The position numbers and the translations under genes were made by a program. The notes beneath the pieces were generated by a model. It did no database searches. It was not told where the DNA came from and saw nothing but the letters and a program-made list of their open reading frames with translations. Source: Glycomyces buryatensis (GTDB taxonomy: Bacteria > Actinomycetota > Actinomycetes > Mycobacteriales > Micromonosporaceae). Taken from it: 41,086 nucleotides of DNA. Positions 7,987-15,356 of this stretch are shown piece after piece; positions within the stretch are counted from its first letter, which is position 1; the number at the start of each line of letters is the position of its first letter. The stretch is from assembly GCF_004912275.1 (NCBI RefSeq), contig NZ_STGY01000041.1, positions 1 through 41,086 of the forward strand, written 5' to 3'.

Positions 7987-8802
7987 ATGAACAACACATC
8001 GAACCTCGCCACCGCAGCGACCACCACTCGACCGAACCGCTTCGTCGAACGGCTGCTCGCCGACCGCCACTCCATCCCACTGTCCATCGCACTCCACCTC
8101 GTGCCCGGCGCGCTGATCGTCACCGTCTACGCGTTCGTCTCCGCTCCCCTGGTGCGGGCGATCGAATACCCGCCGTTCATGGCCTGGGCCATCGCCCTGG
8201 CCGTCGTCCTCTTCCCGATCCAGTTCGGCCTCCTGTGGCTGGGCAAGCAGCGCACCGGGAAATACTCGCTGCGCGGCGCGCTCCACTACATGGACAGGCC
8301 GGTGTCCCGCGGCAAGGTCACCGCGTTCATCGTCTTCTGTCTCCTGTGGATGACCATCGTCTCGCTCTCGCTGCTCCCGCTGGACGACTTCCTCTACGAG
8401 AACGCCTTCTCGTGGATCCGGTACGAGGGCACCGGCTCCAGCGCCACGACGTACCTCAACGGCTACTCGCAGCAGATGCTGCTGGTCACGTTCCTGATCT
8501 GCGGGCCGTTCACCGGCTGGGTCCTGCCGCTCATCGAGGAGTACTACTTTCGCGGTTTCCTGCTGCCGCGGCTGCCGCAGCTGGGCAAGTGGGCGCCGCT
8601 GTTCAACATGTTCCTGTTCTCGGTCTACCACTTCTGGGCGCCCTGGACGGTCCTGTCGAAGCTGGTCTTCCTCTTCCCGGGCATCTGGTTCGCCTGGAAG
8701 AAGCAGGACATCCGCATCTCGATCGGCATGCACCCCGGCTCCGCGCTCCTCATAACGGTCGTCGGCGTCACCGCGATCGCGCTCGGGTACACGTCGCTCT
8801 GA
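7987..8802 (+). CDS. CPBP family intramembrane metalloprotease
   Basis: A 271-residue polytopic membrane protein of the CAAX-protease/bacteriocin-processing (CPBP, Abi) family. The catalytic motif EEYYFRG (E-E-x3-R) lies around residues 184-190, followed by FNMFLFSVYHF with the conserved His and further glycine-rich membrane helices. Six or seven hydrophobic segments are visible. Family members cleave membrane substrates, or act in bacteriocin immunity; no substrate is suggested here. ATG 7987 has only a poor ribosome binding site. The gene is bracketed by hairpins at 7876-7904 and 8820-8851 and is probably transcribed alone. Confidence 0.87.
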   Translation: MNNTSNLATAATTTRPNRFVERLLADRHSIPLSIALHLVPGALIVTVYAFVSAPLVRAIEYPPFMAWAIALAVVLFPIQFGLLWLGKQRTGKYSLRGALHYMDRPVSRGKVTAFIVFCLLWMTIVSLSLLPLDDFLYENAFSWIRYEGTGSSATTYLNGYSQQMLLVTFLICGPFTGWVLPLIEEYYFRGFLLPRLPQLGKWAPLFNMFLFSVYHFWAPWTVLSKLVFLFPGIWFAWKKQDIRISIGMHPGSALLITVVGVTAIALGYTSL

Positions 8803-8819
8803 CTCGCACAACGAGTAGG

Positions 8820-8851
8820 GGGCGTCGTCCGCAACGGACGGCGCCCTCTTT
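8820..8851 (+). terminator. Terminator after CPBP protease
   Basis: A 12-base stem with one G-T pair (8820-8831 with 8835-8846) closes a CAA loop and is followed by TCTTT. This is the best classical intrinsic terminator in the window. Confidence 0.85.
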
Positions 8852-8878
8852 CGGTGCGCGCGGACTCAGAACGGCACC

Positions 8879-8905
8879 GCGGGCCGCCACGAGGCGGCGG
8901 CCCGC
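8879..8905 (-). terminator. Terminator of the SRPBCC-ArsR operon
   Basis: Perfect 10-base arms (8879-8888 and 8896-8905) enclose a 7-base loop, 18 bases beyond the stop of the last minus-strand SRPBCC gene. With the plus-strand terminator at 8820-8851 it insulates the two convergent units. Confidence 0.65.
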
Positions 8906-8922
8906 CGTATTTGCGCCGGGAG

Positions 8923-9366
8923 TCAGTCCCAGTCGTCGATGCGGAAGTCGTTCGGGGCGGGGGCGCCCTTGCCGTTCTGGACGAAGTCCTTGAGGCTGAA
9001 CAGGAACGAAGCCCACTTGGTGGAGCAATGGTGCATGAACTCGCTCGGTTCGCGCCAGCCCTCGTGTTTGAAGAGCACGACCGTCCAGGGCCCCTCCTGC
9101 CGGAGGTCCCAGTGGATCTTGGTACCGATCCACTCGGCCTCGCCCCCGACGACCTCCCAGAGGACGCGTCGGCCCGGCACGGCTTCGACGACCTTCATGT
9201 CGAAGCCGCCGCGTTCGAACCGGAACTCGGTCACGCCGTCGAGGCCGGGGTCGCCAGTTGTCTGCTCGGTCCACCAGCCGGTGAGCCCGTCCAGGGTGGT
9301 GAGTGCGTCGTACACGTCCTCGGGAGTGGAGCCCTCGACGCCGATGCGGTGAAGGATGTCGACCAT
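8923..9366 (-). CDS. SRPBCC domain protein (AHSA1-like)
   Basis: A 147-residue START/Bet v1-like protein. The N-terminus (LHRIGVEGSTPEDVYDALTT followed by LTGWWTEQT) and the C-terminal helix (CSTKWASFLFSLKDFV) match the activator-of-Hsp90 homolog group of SRPBCC proteins, which form a hydrophobic ligand cavity. The ligand is unknown. It is the third gene of a minus-strand operon with an ArsR regulator and a second SRPBCC protein; ArsR-SRPBCC pairs are common in actinobacteria. ATG 9366 is preceded by AGAGG nine bases away. The gap to the ArsR stop is 17 bases. Confidence 0.85.
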   Translation of the reverse strand: MVDILHRIGVEGSTPEDVYDALTTLDGLTGWWTEQTTGDPGLDGVTEFRFERGGFDMKVVEAVPGRRVLWEVVGGEAEWIGTKIHWDLRQEGPWTVVLFKHEGWREPSEFMHHCSTKWASFLFSLKDFVQNGKGAPAPNDFRIDDWD

Positions 9367-9383
9367 TTCCGTGTTCCTCTCTA

Positions 9384-9803
9384 CTACGGGTTCTCGTCGG
9401 TCTGATTCGTCTGGTTCTTCTGTTGGGTCTCGTCCGGCCGCTCCGGCGGCCCCGTCCGTCCGCCGCCGCCGCTCGTGCCGCGCTGGATCCGCTCCGCGAT
9501 GCGCTTGATGCGCTGGAGGCGGGCGTCCCAGGCGGCGCCGACCTCGGCGAACTGCGCTGCGGCGCGGGCGAGTTGGGCGGCGTCGACGCGGTAGTGCCGC
9601 TCGCGACCCGCGGTGACGGCGTGCACCAGGCCGACCCGCTCGAGGACCGCGAGGTGCTTGGAGACCGCCTGGCGGGTCACCGGCAGGTGCTCGCTGAGAC
9701 CGGTCGCCGTCCCGCTGCCTTGGGCCAGCAGCAGATCGAGCATCCGGCGGCGGGTCGGGTCGCCGACCGCCGACCAGAGCTCGTCGTCCACTGCCGTGCT
9801 CAT
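9384..9803 (-). CDS. ArsR family transcriptional regulator
   Basis: A 139-residue winged-helix repressor. LWSAVGDPTRRRMLDLLL, TGLSEHLPVTRQAVSKHLAVLERVGLV and the wing AGRERHYRV are the ArsR DNA-binding core (residues 8-70). There is no CxC metal site in the recognition helix, so this is the non-metal subclass that travels with SRPBCC proteins. The C-terminal 30 residues are polar and low in complexity. Its ATG overlaps the stop of the upstream SRPBCC gene by four bases (9800-9803). Two GCAAC-N5-GTTGC sites before the operon are its likely operators. Confidence 0.92.
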   Translation of the reverse strand: MSTAVDDELWSAVGDPTRRRMLDLLLAQGSGTATGLSEHLPVTRQAVSKHLAVLERVGLVHAVTAGRERHYRVDAAQLARAAAQFAEVGAAWDARLQRIKRIAERIQRGTSGGGGRTGPPERPDETQQKNQTNQTDENP

Positions 9804-10261
9804 CGGGCCGATCCGACCTTCTCGGCGTAGGCGGGCAGGCGCTGCAGGAAGTGGTCCCAGCCGTTGACGTGGTCGGCGTACGTCGCGGCGATCTTCGCCT
9901 CTTCCCAGCCGCGCTCGCGGAAGCCGGTCTCGGTCATCCGCAGGCGGGTTCCGGCCCCGTCCGGCTGGAGTTCGAAGACCACCAGCATCGAGTTGCCCAG
10001 GGCCGCGGTCTCGCCTTCCGCGTGGGTCCATCGGAAGGAGAAGTGGCGCGGGGGCATGGCATCGACGACGGTGAACTGCTCCCAGGCGATCTCGTCGCCC
10101 TTCTGGCGGAAGCCAATGCGTCCGCCCTCGCCCGGCACGGGCGAGAAGTCGACCTCGTCCGGCCACCACTCGCGCAGGTGCTCGGGACTGCTCACGACGT
10201 CGAAGACCACCTCGGGCGTGGCGTCGATGTGGAGCTCCCGCTCGATCGTTCCGTATTCCAT
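9800..10261 (-). CDS. SRPBCC domain protein (AHSA1-like), first gene of operon
   Basis: A 153-residue START-fold protein: IERELHIDATPEVVFDVVSSPEHLREWWPDE, split by strands, is the classical opening of AHSA1-type SRPBCC proteins, and the C-terminal helix WDHFLQRLPAYAEKV closes the cavity. The frame runs 21 codons further upstream, but ATG 10261 is preceded by AAAGGCGG, and the extension would cross the operator at 10276-10290. It is translationally coupled to the ArsR gene. It shares only the fold with the SRPBCC protein at 8923, so the two probably bind different ligands. Confidence 0.87.
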   Translation of the reverse strand: MEYGTIERELHIDATPEVVFDVVSSPEHLREWWPDEVDFSPVPGEGGRIGFRQKGDEIAWEQFTVVDAMPPRHFSFRWTHAEGETAALGNSMLVVFELQPDGAGTRLRMTETGFRERGWEEAKIAATYADHVNGWDHFLQRLPAYAEKVGSAR

Positions 10262-10275
10262 GACTACCGCCTTTC

Positions 10276-10290
10276 GCAACGTTTGGTTGC
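10276..10290. promoter_or_regulatory. ArsR-type operator, proximal copy
   Basis: The inverted repeat GCAAC-GTTTG-GTTGC lies 15 bases before the first SRPBCC start codon. Together with the flanking bases it forms a direct repeat with the copy 45 bases away. ATGCAACC-type inverted repeats are the usual targets of SRPBCC-associated ArsR regulators. Confidence 0.75.
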
Positions 10291-10320
10291 GTATTACCTT
10301 AGCAGGCTCCACGGCAACGC

Positions 10321-10335
10321 GCAACTATTGGTTGC
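10321..10335. promoter_or_regulatory. ArsR-type operator, distal copy
   Basis: The inverted repeat GCAAC-TATTG-GTTGC, followed by ATATTAA, repeats the proximal site. The 45-base spacing is close to four helical turns, so two ArsR dimers could bind the same face and close the promoter. It also lies 72 bases before the plus-strand lipoprotein gene and might influence it. Confidence 0.72.
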
Positions 10336-10406
10336 ATATTAATCGGCCGCGCGCCGGCCTGCCGACGGTGCCGCACCTGGGTGCGGAGTCCGACTACCTT
10401 GGGCGA

Positions 10407-11396
10407 ATGAGCCAACGAAGGTCTTTCGCAATTGCGACAACGGCAGTCTTGATCGCTTTGACCGCAGGCGGCTGCGGGGACGGAAACGAAGACGGGTCCG
10501 GGTCCGCCGAGAGCGGGTCGCTCGACACCTCCGGCCCCGGCTACCTCCAGCCCGGCACCGAGTTCTGGGACGGCTGGGCGGTCCCCGCAGAAACCGTCCT
10601 CCTCGGCAGCCCCTTCCCCCAAGCGCCCATGCAGGACGAGGGCATGCCCGACAATCCCGAGCCCGTCAGCGCCGAGTTGCTGGTGACCGGCGAGCCGCAT
10701 GACGTCATGCGGGATCTGTTCGCGCAGTTCGAAAGCCAAGGCCTCGACCCGGTCCTGGACGAAGGCGACGAGGCGGTCTGCGAGGCATTGGCCGAATTCT
10801 GGTGCGAACTGCACGGCCAGGGCGAGGACGGATACACCAAGGCCAGCGCCTACCTCACGGTGACAGAGGAGGGGAGCACGGGCGAGGAGCGCTATCCGCA
10901 GCTGAACCTCCATTTCGGCACGTACTCGTGGCTTGACGTCCCCCTCGAACGCTATTCCGGGAGCGACACCGAATATCAGGAGCCGGTCTGGGTCGATGCC
11001 GAAGCCCCGCAAGGCGATTCAGGCATCGAGGCCCCGGTGCCAGAGGCGGACGGGCTCGCGGCCGGGTCTGAGCTGCCGTTCTTCGGCTGGGACGAGCCGC
11101 TGGGCGTGGTGCCAGAAGGCGCACGGCTGCTCGCGCCGCCGTACAGCCCGTCGGCGACCTACGGTTTCGCCGGGATCTTCTCCGTCGAGGACGAGGCGGC
11201 GCTGGGCGAGCTCGCGGCCATGGCCGAGGAGGCCGCGACCGGGGACAAGCTCGCCGACGAGGATCTGACGGCGGGTGAGTTGCGCTCGCACCACGTCTCA
11301 TACGACGGATCGGGCGGCGGCTGCGGCGTGGACTTCGACAACGTGACACCGGCCGACGGCGCCATGATCGTCCGGCTCGACGTCGTCTGCGACTGA
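10407..11396 (+). CDS. Putative lipoprotein of unknown function
   Basis: A 329-residue exported protein. The N-terminus (MSQRRSF, a hydrophobic stretch, then LTAGGC with Cys23) is a lipoprotein signal peptide, followed by a Gly/Ser/Glu-rich linker. The mature part is acidic. I do not recognise a domain; FDNVTPADGAMIVRLDVVC near the end carries one of five cysteines after the lipidated one, and CEALAEFWC and GGCGVDF hold three of the others. ATG 10407 is chosen because it gives the signal peptide. It is divergent from the ArsR operon and converges on the TetR gene 10 bases from its end. Confidence 0.78.
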   Translation: MSQRRSFAIATTAVLIALTAGGCGDGNEDGSGSAESGSLDTSGPGYLQPGTEFWDGWAVPAETVLLGSPFPQAPMQDEGMPDNPEPVSAELLVTGEPHDVMRDLFAQFESQGLDPVLDEGDEAVCEALAEFWCELHGQGEDGYTKASAYLTVTEEGSTGEERYPQLNLHFGTYSWLDVPLERYSGSDTEYQEPVWVDAEAPQGDSGIEAPVPEADGLAAGSELPFFGWDEPLGVVPEGARLLAPPYSPSATYGFAGIFSVEDEAALGELAAMAEEAATGDKLADEDLTAGELRSHHVSYDGSGGGCGVDFDNVTPADGAMIVRLDVVCD

Positions 11397-11406
11397 CCTC
11401 GCCGTG

Positions 11407-11985
11407 TCAGCCGGCCGCGGCGGTGAGCGCTTCGAGCCGACGGGCGACCCGGTCGAGGGGTTCGGCGCTGCGCTTGGCGCGGCACATTGCCACCGCCCCT
11501 TCGACCGACGCCACGATGAGGGTCGCGAGCTCGGCGGCCGCTTCCGGGTCGGCGCCGTGTTCGCGCAGGGATTCGGTGAGCAGCCGTTCCCATTCTTCGA
11601 ATGCCGCCGCGGCGGCGGCGAGTTCCGGTGGGACGTCGTCGCCGGTCGGTTCCTCGACGGAGACGGCCAGTACGGAGCAGCCGGCGCGGAAGTCGCTCTT
11701 CACGACGATGTCGCGCCACAGTTCCAGGAATGCCCGCAGTCCCTCGACCGGTCCCGCCTCGAGCCGTTCCCCCAGGAGGTGGGCGACGCGCGCCCCCGCG
11801 TACTCGACTGCCTCGGTCGCCACCTGCCGTTTCCCGTCCGGGAAGTAGTGGTAGGTCGAGCCCAGCGGTGCGTTCGCGTGCTTGGCCAGCGCCCTGATGC
11901 TCGCGGCATTGAGGCCGCGCCTGCTGATCAGGTCGGCGGTGCCGGAGACGATGCGCTCCCGCGAGGGTGTGCCCTGTTTCGTCAT
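11407..11985 (-). CDS. TetR family transcriptional regulator
   Basis: A 192-residue regulator. RERIVSGTADLISRRGLNAASIRALAKHANAPLGSTYHYFPDGKRQV, read as consecutive helices, is the TetR DNA-binding domain (residues 8-55); the alpha-helical remainder contains LTESLREHG and ATLIVASVEGAVAMCRAKRS, as in the YxaF/LmrA-like group. ATG 11985 has GGGAGG eight bases upstream, better than the start five codons earlier. It is divergent from the thioesterase gene at 12031, with only 45 bases between, and a candidate operator lies there, so it probably represses itself and the thioesterase. Confidence 0.9.
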   Translation of the reverse strand: MTKQGTPSRERIVSGTADLISRRGLNAASIRALAKHANAPLGSTYHYFPDGKRQVATEAVEYAGARVAHLLGERLEAGPVEGLRAFLELWRDIVVKSDFRAGCSVLAVSVEEPTGDDVPPELAAAAAAFEEWERLLTESLREHGADPEAAAELATLIVASVEGAVAMCRAKRSAEPLDRVARRLEALTAAAG

Positions 11986-12008
11986 ATTCCGACCTCCCAC
12001 TGGTTATA

Positions 12009-12024
12009 ACACTCGTGATAGTGT
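12009..12024. promoter_or_regulatory. Candidate TetR operator
   Basis: ACACT-CGTGAT-AGTGT is an inverted repeat with 5-base arms inside the 45-base gap between the divergent TetR and thioesterase genes. Surrounding bases (TTATA on the left, ATCGCG on the right) are AT-richer than the genes. The gap is so short that any bound protein would cover both promoters. Confidence 0.55.
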
Positions 12025-12030
12025 ATCGCG

Positions 12031-12682
12031 ATGGCTGATGGCGAGCTCGAACAACGCCGGTCGGCGATCGCCGACCTGGGTGGCGAACTGCGGGCCCTGG
12101 TGGAGACCGCGGTGCGAACCGAGATGCCGACCGAGCTCCTGCAAGAGCTCGTCGGCGAGGTCAAGCGGCTCGAAGACCGGTTCACCGGGCGGCGGCGCGA
12201 TCCCTCCGAGATCCCGGATGAGGACGTCTTCCCCGGCGGGCCGCGGATGTACAGCCCGGCGAGCGGGCCCGGCAATCCCTTCGCCCCGCCGCTGGAGATC
12301 GCCGCCGAAGGCGATGGCGTGGTCGGCCGCTGCACGCTCGGTGTCGCGCTCGAGGGCCCGCCCGGATTCGCGCACGGCGGGGTGAGCGCCCTGCTCATCG
12401 ACGAGATGATGGGCAAGGCTTGCAGCATGGCCGGGACGCCGGCCATGACCATTTCGCTACAGCTCCGCTACCAGCGGCCCGTCCCGATCGAGACGCCGCT
12501 GCTGCTGCGTGCCCGGATCACGAAGGCCGACGGCCGCAAGCTCACCGTGGACGGCTCGATCACCGCCGAATCCGACCCGCAGTCCGAACTCGTCGCGGCC
12601 GAGGCGATCTTCGTCGTACCGGACCTCGACCGCCTGCTGACACTGTTCCCCGAGGCCGGGCGGCATCAGGGACGCAGGTTAG
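12031..12682 (+). CDS. PaaI-like hotdog-fold thioesterase, stop codon displaced
   Basis: The first ~210 residues form a PaaI/4HBT-type thioesterase: PPGFAHGGVSALLIDEMMGKA is the hotdog helix with the family's H-G-G motif (here split by short segments), followed by the strands ISLQLRYQRPVPIETPLLLRA and AEAIFVV. Such enzymes hydrolyse acyl-CoA thioesters. The end given is not an in-frame stop. The frame stays open to 13722, straight through the antisense of the lipoprotein gene at 12856-13485, while a TAG at 12680-12682 in the +1 frame lies just where homologs should end. I infer a recent one-base change, or a sequencing error, between about 12641 and 12679. It is divergent from the TetR gene. 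Start ATG 12031 has no clear ribosome binding site and may be leaderless. Confidence 0.72.
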
Positions 12683-12855
12683 GACGGACCCTATTCCGAA
12701 GGGGGACTTCGGGTCAGCCCTTGACCGCCCCTCCCGGTCCCGTGCCCGCTCGGCTCGGCCGCGCGGGGGCCGCGCCGTGGAGCAGAATGTCGATGACGAG
12801 CGTGGAGAGCGCGTCGGGCAACCGTCGAGATGCGACGGAGCATAGACGCGGTGGA

Positions 12856-13485
12856 CTACTTGGGTTCGGAGGCCACGCTCACGTCGACGCTCCACGTGGT
12901 GCCCTCGACTCCGGTGAAGGTGATCGTGGTTTCGTACTCGAGGCCGTCGGCGGGATCGGTCAGGGTGCAGTAGATCGTCCGGCCGTTCTCGGGCACCCAA
13001 TTGACGTCGCCGCAGTCGATCTCGGGGCGCGATTCGTACTGGGGCTCCAGCGCGTCCTCGGCCGCCTCGGCGATGGTCGACCCCGGGATCGGCTCGTCCG
13101 CCCCGGCCTCGCCGGCGGAGTCCTCGGTGGCCTCATCCGTGGCCTCCGCGCTCTCCTCAGTGGCCTCCGAGTTCGGTTCGCTCGCGGTCTCGACCGTGAT
13201 GTTCCACTTGTCGCCGTCGACGCCGCCGAAGGTGACGGTGGCGTCGATTTCGGTATCGGTCGCGGGGTCGGTCGCCACGCAGTCGACCTGCTTGTCCTCT
13301 TCGGCGATGATGTCGTCCTCGCCGCAGTCGACGTCGAAGCGAACTCCGGTCTCGTTCTCCAGGGCGTCCGCCGCCGCCTCGCCGAGCGCTTCGCCGGTGA
13401 CCGTGGGCCCAGCTTCGAAGCTGCACGCCGAGAGGGCGGCGACGGAGAGCAGCAGCGGCAGGGCAGCCAGTTTGATCGGGGGCAC
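12856..13485 (-). CDS. Lipoprotein with two DUF4333-like repeats
   Basis: A 209-residue exported lipoprotein. GTG 13485 has AAAGGA six bases upstream; an ATG five codons earlier would place that ribosome binding site inside the gene. The signal peptide ends in the lipobox LSAC. Two related units of about 75 residues follow. Each has an amphipathic helix (GEALGEAAADALENE, then GSTIAEAAEDALEPQ), a Cys pair (DVDCG...VDCVATDP and EIDCG...IYCTLTDP) and a tail ending in TASEP or VASEP. An acidic Ser/Glu/Thr linker joins them. The Cys spacing fits the disulfide-bonded DUF4333 domain common in actinobacteria; function unknown, cell-surface location expected. Confidence 0.82.
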   Translation of the reverse strand: MPPIKLAALPLLLSVAALSACSFEAGPTVTGEALGEAAADALENETGVRFDVDCGEDDIIAEEDKQVDCVATDPATDTEIDATVTFGGVDGDKWNITVETASEPNSEATEESAEATDEATEDSAGEAGADEPIPGSTIAEAAEDALEPQYESRPEIDCGDVNWVPENGRTIYCTLTDPADGLEYETTITFTGVEGTTWSVDVSVASEPK

Positions 13486-13623
13486 GGTGTGTCCTTTCAT
13501 CGCATGGGGATCGTCGGGCTGGGCCTCGGAGACCGGGATCATGGGCCGATTCCGACCATGACCTGCCGCCATGCGCCCACGCCTAGACAAGTCTGTCCGC
13601 GCAAGGCGCCGTTTGCAACGCGA

Positions 13624-13656
13624 GAGACCGGCGGGAGACCGGCGGGAGACCGGCGG
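13624..13656. repeat. Three tandem 11-base repeats
   Basis: GAGACCGGCGG occurs three times without gaps (13624-13634, 13635-13645, 13646-13656), followed by a near start of a fourth. It lies between the DUF4333 lipoprotein and the FAD oxidoreductase, 44 bases before the latter's start. One copy per helical turn could bind a regulator, or it may be a slippage-prone repeat. Confidence 0.75.
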
Positions 13657-13699
13657 GAATTCGCGGGCGGGCCTCCCGAGGTCCGTGTTAGGAATGGGC

Positions 13700-15268
13700 A
13701 TGCCTCTTCACAAGTCCTATGACGTCGTCATCGTGGGTGGCGGCCACAATGGCTTGGTCTCGGCGGCCTATCTCGCCCGCGCCGGCAAGAGCGTACTGAT
13801 CTTGGAGCGACTGGGACACACCGGCGGCGCGGCGGTCTCCGCTCCGGCGTTCCCGGGCGTGGACGCGCAGCTGTCGCGGTACTCCTATCTGGTGAGCCTG
13901 CTGCCGCGCAAGATCATCGACGACCTGGGCCTGCGGTTCCAGGTGCGGAAGCGGGACGTCTGCTCCTATACCCCGACCGAACGCGGCGGGCGGGCGACGG
14001 GACTGCTCGTGGGGAGGGACGGGCGGCGGACCCGGGAGTCCTTTGCGCGCCTCACCGGTTCGGACGCCGAGTTCGACGCGTGGCGGGAGTTCTACGCATC
14101 GGCCGAGTACCTGGCCGAGAAGGTCTTTCCCACCCTCACCGAGCCCCTGGCGTCGAAGGCCGAACTGCGGCGGCGAATCGGCGACGACCGGGTCTGGACC
14201 AGGTTCTTCGAACGGCCTCTCGGGGAGACGATCGAGAACGTCTTCACCGACGACCTCGTTCGCGGGGTCGTGCTCACCGACGGCCTCATCGGCACCTTCA
14301 CCTCGGCCTGGTCCGAGGACCTGCGGCAGAACCGCTGTTTCCTCTACCACGTCATCGGCGGCGGCACCGGCGACTGGGACGTGCCGGTCGGCGGCATGGG
14401 CGCCCTGACCGACGAGCTCGCCGCAGCGGCGCGGTCGGCGGGCGCGGAAATCCTCACCGGGCATGAGGTCTCGGCCATCGCCACCGCCGGCTCCCGCGCC
14501 GAGGTGTCCTATTCGGCCGGACCGGACGCCGGGACCGTCGAGACACGTCACGTGCTGGTCAATGCGTCGCCCGAGGCTTTGGCGGCGCTCCTCGGCCAGA
14601 GCGGCCCGGCCAGGGCCGAGGGTGCGCAGCTGAAGGTCAATATGCTCCTCAAGCGGCTCCCGCGGCTGCGAGACTCGGGCGTCGATCCGCGCGACGCGTT
14701 CTCCGGGACCTTCCACGTCTCCGAGTCGTTCGAGCAGCTCGAGTCCGCCTATGCGGAGGCGGCGTCGGGGAAACTGCCGTCCAGGCCGCCGTCCGAGATC
14801 TACTGTCACACGTTGACCGACCCGTCGATTCTGGGCGATGACCTGGTACGCCGGGGTTATCAGACCTTGACCCTGTTCGGCCTGCACGCACCCGCTCGGC
14901 TGTTCGAGGGAGGCGAGGCCGCGAATCGGGAGGCGCGAGCGAGACTTCTCGACGCGACGATCGAGCAGCTTGAGGTGTATCTCGATGAGCCCCTGGCCGA
15001 TTGCCTGGCCACGGACGGCAACGGCGACCCGTGCATCGAGGCGAAGACCCCCGTCGACCTCGAGAACGACCTCAGGCTCCCCGGCGGCAATATCTTCCAC
15101 CGCGACCTGTCGTGGCCGTTCCGGACCGATGAGGCGTCCGGCAGGTGGGGGGTGGAGACCGGCCACGCCAATGTCTTCCTCTGCGGGGCCGGGGCCGTGC
15201 GCGGCGGCGGGGTGAGCGGCATCCCCGGCCACAATGCGGCCATGGCGGTCCTGGAGGCCCGGTCCTAG
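13700..15268 (+). CDS. FAD-dependent oxidoreductase, phytoene desaturase/PYROXD2-like
   Basis: A 522-residue flavoprotein. The dinucleotide-binding fold opens the protein (YDVVIVGGGHNGLVSAAYL, then VLILE), and the C-terminal FAD motif is VFLCGAGAVRGGGVSGIPGHNA near residues 490-512, in the pattern of the carotenoid-desaturase/PYROXD2 branch. ATG 13700 follows TTAGGA by six bases; ATG 13694 is too close. There is no phytoene synthase or other carotenoid gene in the window, so a carotenoid role is unsupported; the substrate is open. It ends at a strong palindromic hairpin, converging on the DrrB-like gene. Confidence 0.85.
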   Translation: MPLHKSYDVVIVGGGHNGLVSAAYLARAGKSVLILERLGHTGGAAVSAPAFPGVDAQLSRYSYLVSLLPRKIIDDLGLRFQVRKRDVCSYTPTERGGRATGLLVGRDGRRTRESFARLTGSDAEFDAWREFYASAEYLAEKVFPTLTEPLASKAELRRRIGDDRVWTRFFERPLGETIENVFTDDLVRGVVLTDGLIGTFTSAWSEDLRQNRCFLYHVIGGGTGDWDVPVGGMGALTDELAAAARSAGAEILTGHEVSAIATAGSRAEVSYSAGPDAGTVETRHVLVNASPEALAALLGQSGPARAEGAQLKVNMLLKRLPRLRDSGVDPRDAFSGTFHVSESFEQLESAYAEAASGKLPSRPPSEIYCHTLTDPSILGDDLVRRGYQTLTLFGLHAPARLFEGGEAANREARARLLDATIEQLEVYLDEPLADCLATDGNGDPCIEAKTPVDLENDLRLPGGNIFHRDLSWPFRTDEASGRWGVETGHANVFLCGAGAVRGGGVSGIPGHNAAMAVLEARS

Positions 15269-15290
15269 CGCTTCAGGTGCGGAGAACAAT

Positions 15291-15330
15291 CCGGTAGGGG
15301 CGGGCCGCAGCTGCGGCCCGCCCCTACCGG
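15291..15330. terminator. 40-base perfect palindrome, bidirectional terminator
   Basis: Two 20-base arms (15291-15310 and 15311-15330) are exact reverse complements with no spacer, centred on CAGCTG. It lies between convergent genes, 22 bases past the oxidoreductase stop and 26 bases past the DrrB-like stop. GTGTTTCC follows on the plus strand. Either transcript would form an extremely stable hairpin. Confidence 0.88.
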
Positions 15331-15356
15331 GTGTTTCCTGGTTTGGCTTGCGGTGC

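Noticed and set aside
13700-15268. Carotenoid biosynthesis locus based on the desaturase-like flavoprotein
   Set aside because: No phytoene synthase, cyclase or isoprenoid gene is near, and this branch includes many enzymes unrelated to carotenoids.
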